Assembly: GCA_025352865.1 (NCBI GenBank)
Contig: JANXSB010000203.1
Location: 1 to 6,824, forward strand
Direction of reading: 5' to 3'
DNA: 6,824 nucleotides
From: Chthoniobacter sp.
GTDB taxonomy: Bacteria; Verrucomicrobiota; Verrucomicrobiia; Chthoniobacterales; Chthoniobacteraceae
Part shown: positions 5,778 through 6,824 of the stretch, one piece after another
Layout: every line of letters starts with the position of its first letter
Numbering within the stretch: position 1 is the first letter of the stretch
Made by a program: the position numbers and the translations under genes
The notes under the pieces: generated by a model
Database searches by the model: none
The model's input: the letters and a program-made list of their open reading frames with translations, nothing else
What the model was told of the DNA's origin: nothing

Positions 5778-5782
5778 CAAAG

Positions 5783-6148
5783 TCATTCTGCATCGCGCAC
5801 GATTTTCCCAAATATTTTCGTGAGCTCGAAAGCTTCGACAGCGAGATGCTCTCTTGCCTGAATTACGATTGCGTCCCCGCCGACATCAAGCAGCCGAAGG
5901 AAGTAGTGACTTTCCTTCGCTTCCTTGCGGCTGATTTTCATCCGGTGGTGGAAATCCTTTTTGCTGACCGCCTCGCTGGCTTCGATGTAATTCGCGCCGA
6001 CAGAGCCCGACGCCCGGATCAACTGGCGCACATCTTCGATGTTGGAAACACTTCGCGGCAAAGTTTTCACAAATGCGCGCACTGCCTGGGCAAAGGCAAA
6101 CGTGCGCTCCGCAAGGTCGTAACGTTTTCCACCTTCATTGGCTTCCAC
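5783..6148 (-). CDS. Four-helix-bundle protein, 23S rRNA intervening-sequence family
   Basis: A 121-residue protein of the family named after open reading frames in 23S rRNA intervening sequences (S23/four helix bundle, TIGR02436-type). Diagnostic segments are YDLAERTFAFAQAVRAFV (10-27), ED-RQLIRASGSVGANYIEA (38-57) and the basic helix KKDFHHRMKISRKEAKES (63-80), followed by HYFLRLLD. The length is normal for the family. Structures in the family are pentameric bundles; the biochemical role is unknown, and nucleic-acid binding has been suggested. The start is a GTG at 6148, three bases after an AAGG-like purine run, and no in-frame ATG lies upstream. The start lies inside the weaker extension of the right inverted repeat. 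Base composition is visibly more AT-rich than in pta or the BioD/DRTGG gene, which fits acquisition from elsewhere. Confidence 0.88.
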   Translation of the reverse strand: MEANEGGKRYDLAERTFAFAQAVRAFVKTLPRSVSNIEDVRQLIRASGSVGANYIEASEAVSKKDFHHRMKISRKEAKESHYFLRLLDVGGDAIVIQAREHLAVEAFELTKIFGKIVRDAE

Positions 6149-6186
6149 CTTGTATTGAGTTTTGGGTTTCGGACTTTGAGCTTCCT
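6132..6186 (-). repeat. Right inverted repeat of the intervening element
   Basis: The inverse partner of the left arm. The 38-base core covers 6149-6186, and the looser extension reaches 6132 and carries the GTG start of the four-helix gene. In a leftward transcript from pta the two arms would fold back on each other, with the four-helix gene in the loop. Confidence 0.85.
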
Positions 6187-6824
6187 CAACCCTCCGTCGG
6201 ATAGAGCTTGCGGAATTCGATGGCCTGGAGGCCGATGATGGCGGCGACGCCGAGGATGTCGTCCTCGCTCGCGCCGCGGGAAAGATCGGCGCAGGGCTTG
6301 GTGAGGCCGAGGAGTATCTGGCCGTAGGTCTCCGCGCCGGAGAGATACTGCACGAGCTTTGCGCCGATGTTGCCGCTGTTGAGGTCGGGGAAGACCATGA
6401 CGTTGGCCTTGCCGGCGACGAGGCTGGTCGGGGCTTTTTTTTGCGCGAGGTCGGAGAGGAGTGCGGTGTCGGCCTGGAGTTCGCCGTCGATTTCCATCTC
6501 GATGGATTGCTCCGCCGCCTTCTGCCGCGCGAGTGCGGTGGCGGCGGCGACTTTCTGCGGCGAGGGCAGATTCGCGCTGCCCTTTGTCGAAAAGCTGAGC
6601 ATGGCGATGCGCGGTTTATTTCCCGTCATCTGGCGGCAGACGGCACCGGCCTGCACGGCGATGTCGGCGAGCTGCTCGACGGTCGGGTCGGGGATGACGG
6701 CGCAGTCGGCGAAGAACATGACGCCGCGCTCGCCGTAGCGTTTGTTGGAAAGGTCGAGCATCATGCAGGAGGAGATGCTGGTGGTCGTGGGCATGGGCTT
6801 GATGAGCTGGATGAGCGGGCGCAG
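6186..6824 (-). CDS. pta: Phosphate acetyltransferase, catalytic domain (partial)
   Basis: The C-terminal 212 residues of phosphotransacetylase, which interconverts acetyl-CoA plus phosphate and acetyl phosphate plus CoA in the cytoplasm. With acetate kinase it makes ATP from acetyl-CoA. The gene runs off the right edge of the window. Characteristic PTA_PTB motifs are present: FADCAVIPDP (about residue 38 of the visible part), MLSFSTKGSA, then GKANVMVFPDLNSGNIGAKL (about 138) and KPCADLSRGASEDDI (about 176). The protein ends normally at LYPTEG, then TGA at 6188-6186. Whether the unseen N-terminus also carries BioD/DRTGG domains cannot be told. The separate BioD/DRTGG gene downstream suggests that it does not. 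Confidence 0.93.
   Translation of the reverse strand: MRPLIQLIKPMPTTTSISSCMMLDLSNKRYGERGVMFFADCAVIPDPTVEQLADIAVQAGAVCRQMTGNKPRIAMLSFSTKGSANLPSPQKVAAATALARQKAAEQSIEMEIDGELQADTALLSDLAQKKAPTSLVAGKANVMVFPDLNSGNIGAKLVQYLSGAETYGQILLGLTKPCADLSRGASEDDILGVAAIIGLQAIEFRKLYPTEG

Larger units (their letters stand above)
5724..6186 (-). mobile_element. Intervening-sequence-like element with inverted repeats and a four-helix-bundle gene
   Basis: A 463-bp unit whose ends are inverted repeats. The first 38 bases of the left end (5724-5761) match the inverse of the right end (6186-6149) at 36 positions, starting AGGAAGCTCAAAGTCCGAAA. Similarity continues more weakly through 5777 and 6132. The only gene, at 5783-6148, fills the space between the arms. 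This is the plan of the intervening sequences inserted in 23S rRNA of several bacteria, where paired arms form a stem and the loop may encode the same four-helix protein. Here the unit lies between two protein genes. Its right end shares the last base of the pta stop codon and its left end stops one base before the next start codon. No target duplication is obvious. Transposition is inferred, not shown. Confidence 0.65.

Noticed and set aside
5724..6186. Interrupted 23S rRNA gene
   Set aside because: Both flanks encode well-supported proteins (pta and BioD/DRTGG), so the element is outside rRNA here.

Overview
The window is GC-rich and dense with genes, mostly on the minus strand. It looks like chromosome from a Verrucomicrobiota-like bacterium (inference). 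The clues are a PEP-CTERM exported protein, a beta-helix/lectin-like carbohydrate-active protein, fibronectin-type-III-like accessory proteins, and phosphotransacetylase split into a catalytic gene and a BioD/DRTGG gene. No rRNA, tRNA or CRISPR was seen.

Layout. Positions 102-1397 (minus) hold the C-terminal part of a right-handed beta-helix protein. It is cut at about 1396, where the C-terminal end of a family-4-like glycosyltransferase (1396-1800, plus) begins. The next gene (1797 onward) overlaps the glycosyltransferase stop and keeps only about 29 residues of a serine-acetyltransferase-like exopolysaccharide gene. At about 1884 unrelated DNA follows, ending in an 81-nt palindromic repeat (2012-2092). 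A complete PEP-CTERM gene (2094-2858, minus) comes next, then a leader with a terminator-like hairpin facing the wrong way. A fragment of one fibronectin-like protein (3037-3306, plus) meets a complete second one (3375-4079, minus). Between that gene and the next lie a strictly phased 14 x 21-nt degenerate tandem array (4181-4474) and an inverted second copy of the palindromic repeat (4488-4566). The right end is an acetate/acetyl-CoA operon on the minus strand: pta (6186 to the window edge), a four-helix-bundle gene (5783-6148) and a BioD/DRTGG Pta-N-terminal-like gene (4623-5723).

The most interesting system is at 5724-6186. A small 23S-rRNA-intervening-sequence-type four-helix-bundle gene is bracketed by near-perfect 38-nt inverted repeats, extending to about 55 nt with lower similarity. 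The element sits exactly between the last base of the pta stop codon and 1 nt before the GTG start of the BioD/DRTGG gene. It looks like an intervening-sequence element lodged in a protein-coding operon rather than in 23S rRNA. The 21-nt array and the palindromic repeat pair, which carries a compensatory base change, are further structures not explained by genes.

There are at least three abrupt junctions that truncate genes (about 1396, 1884 and 3307). The left half is therefore either a genuinely rearranged accessory region or partly a chimeric assembly; sequence alone cannot decide.
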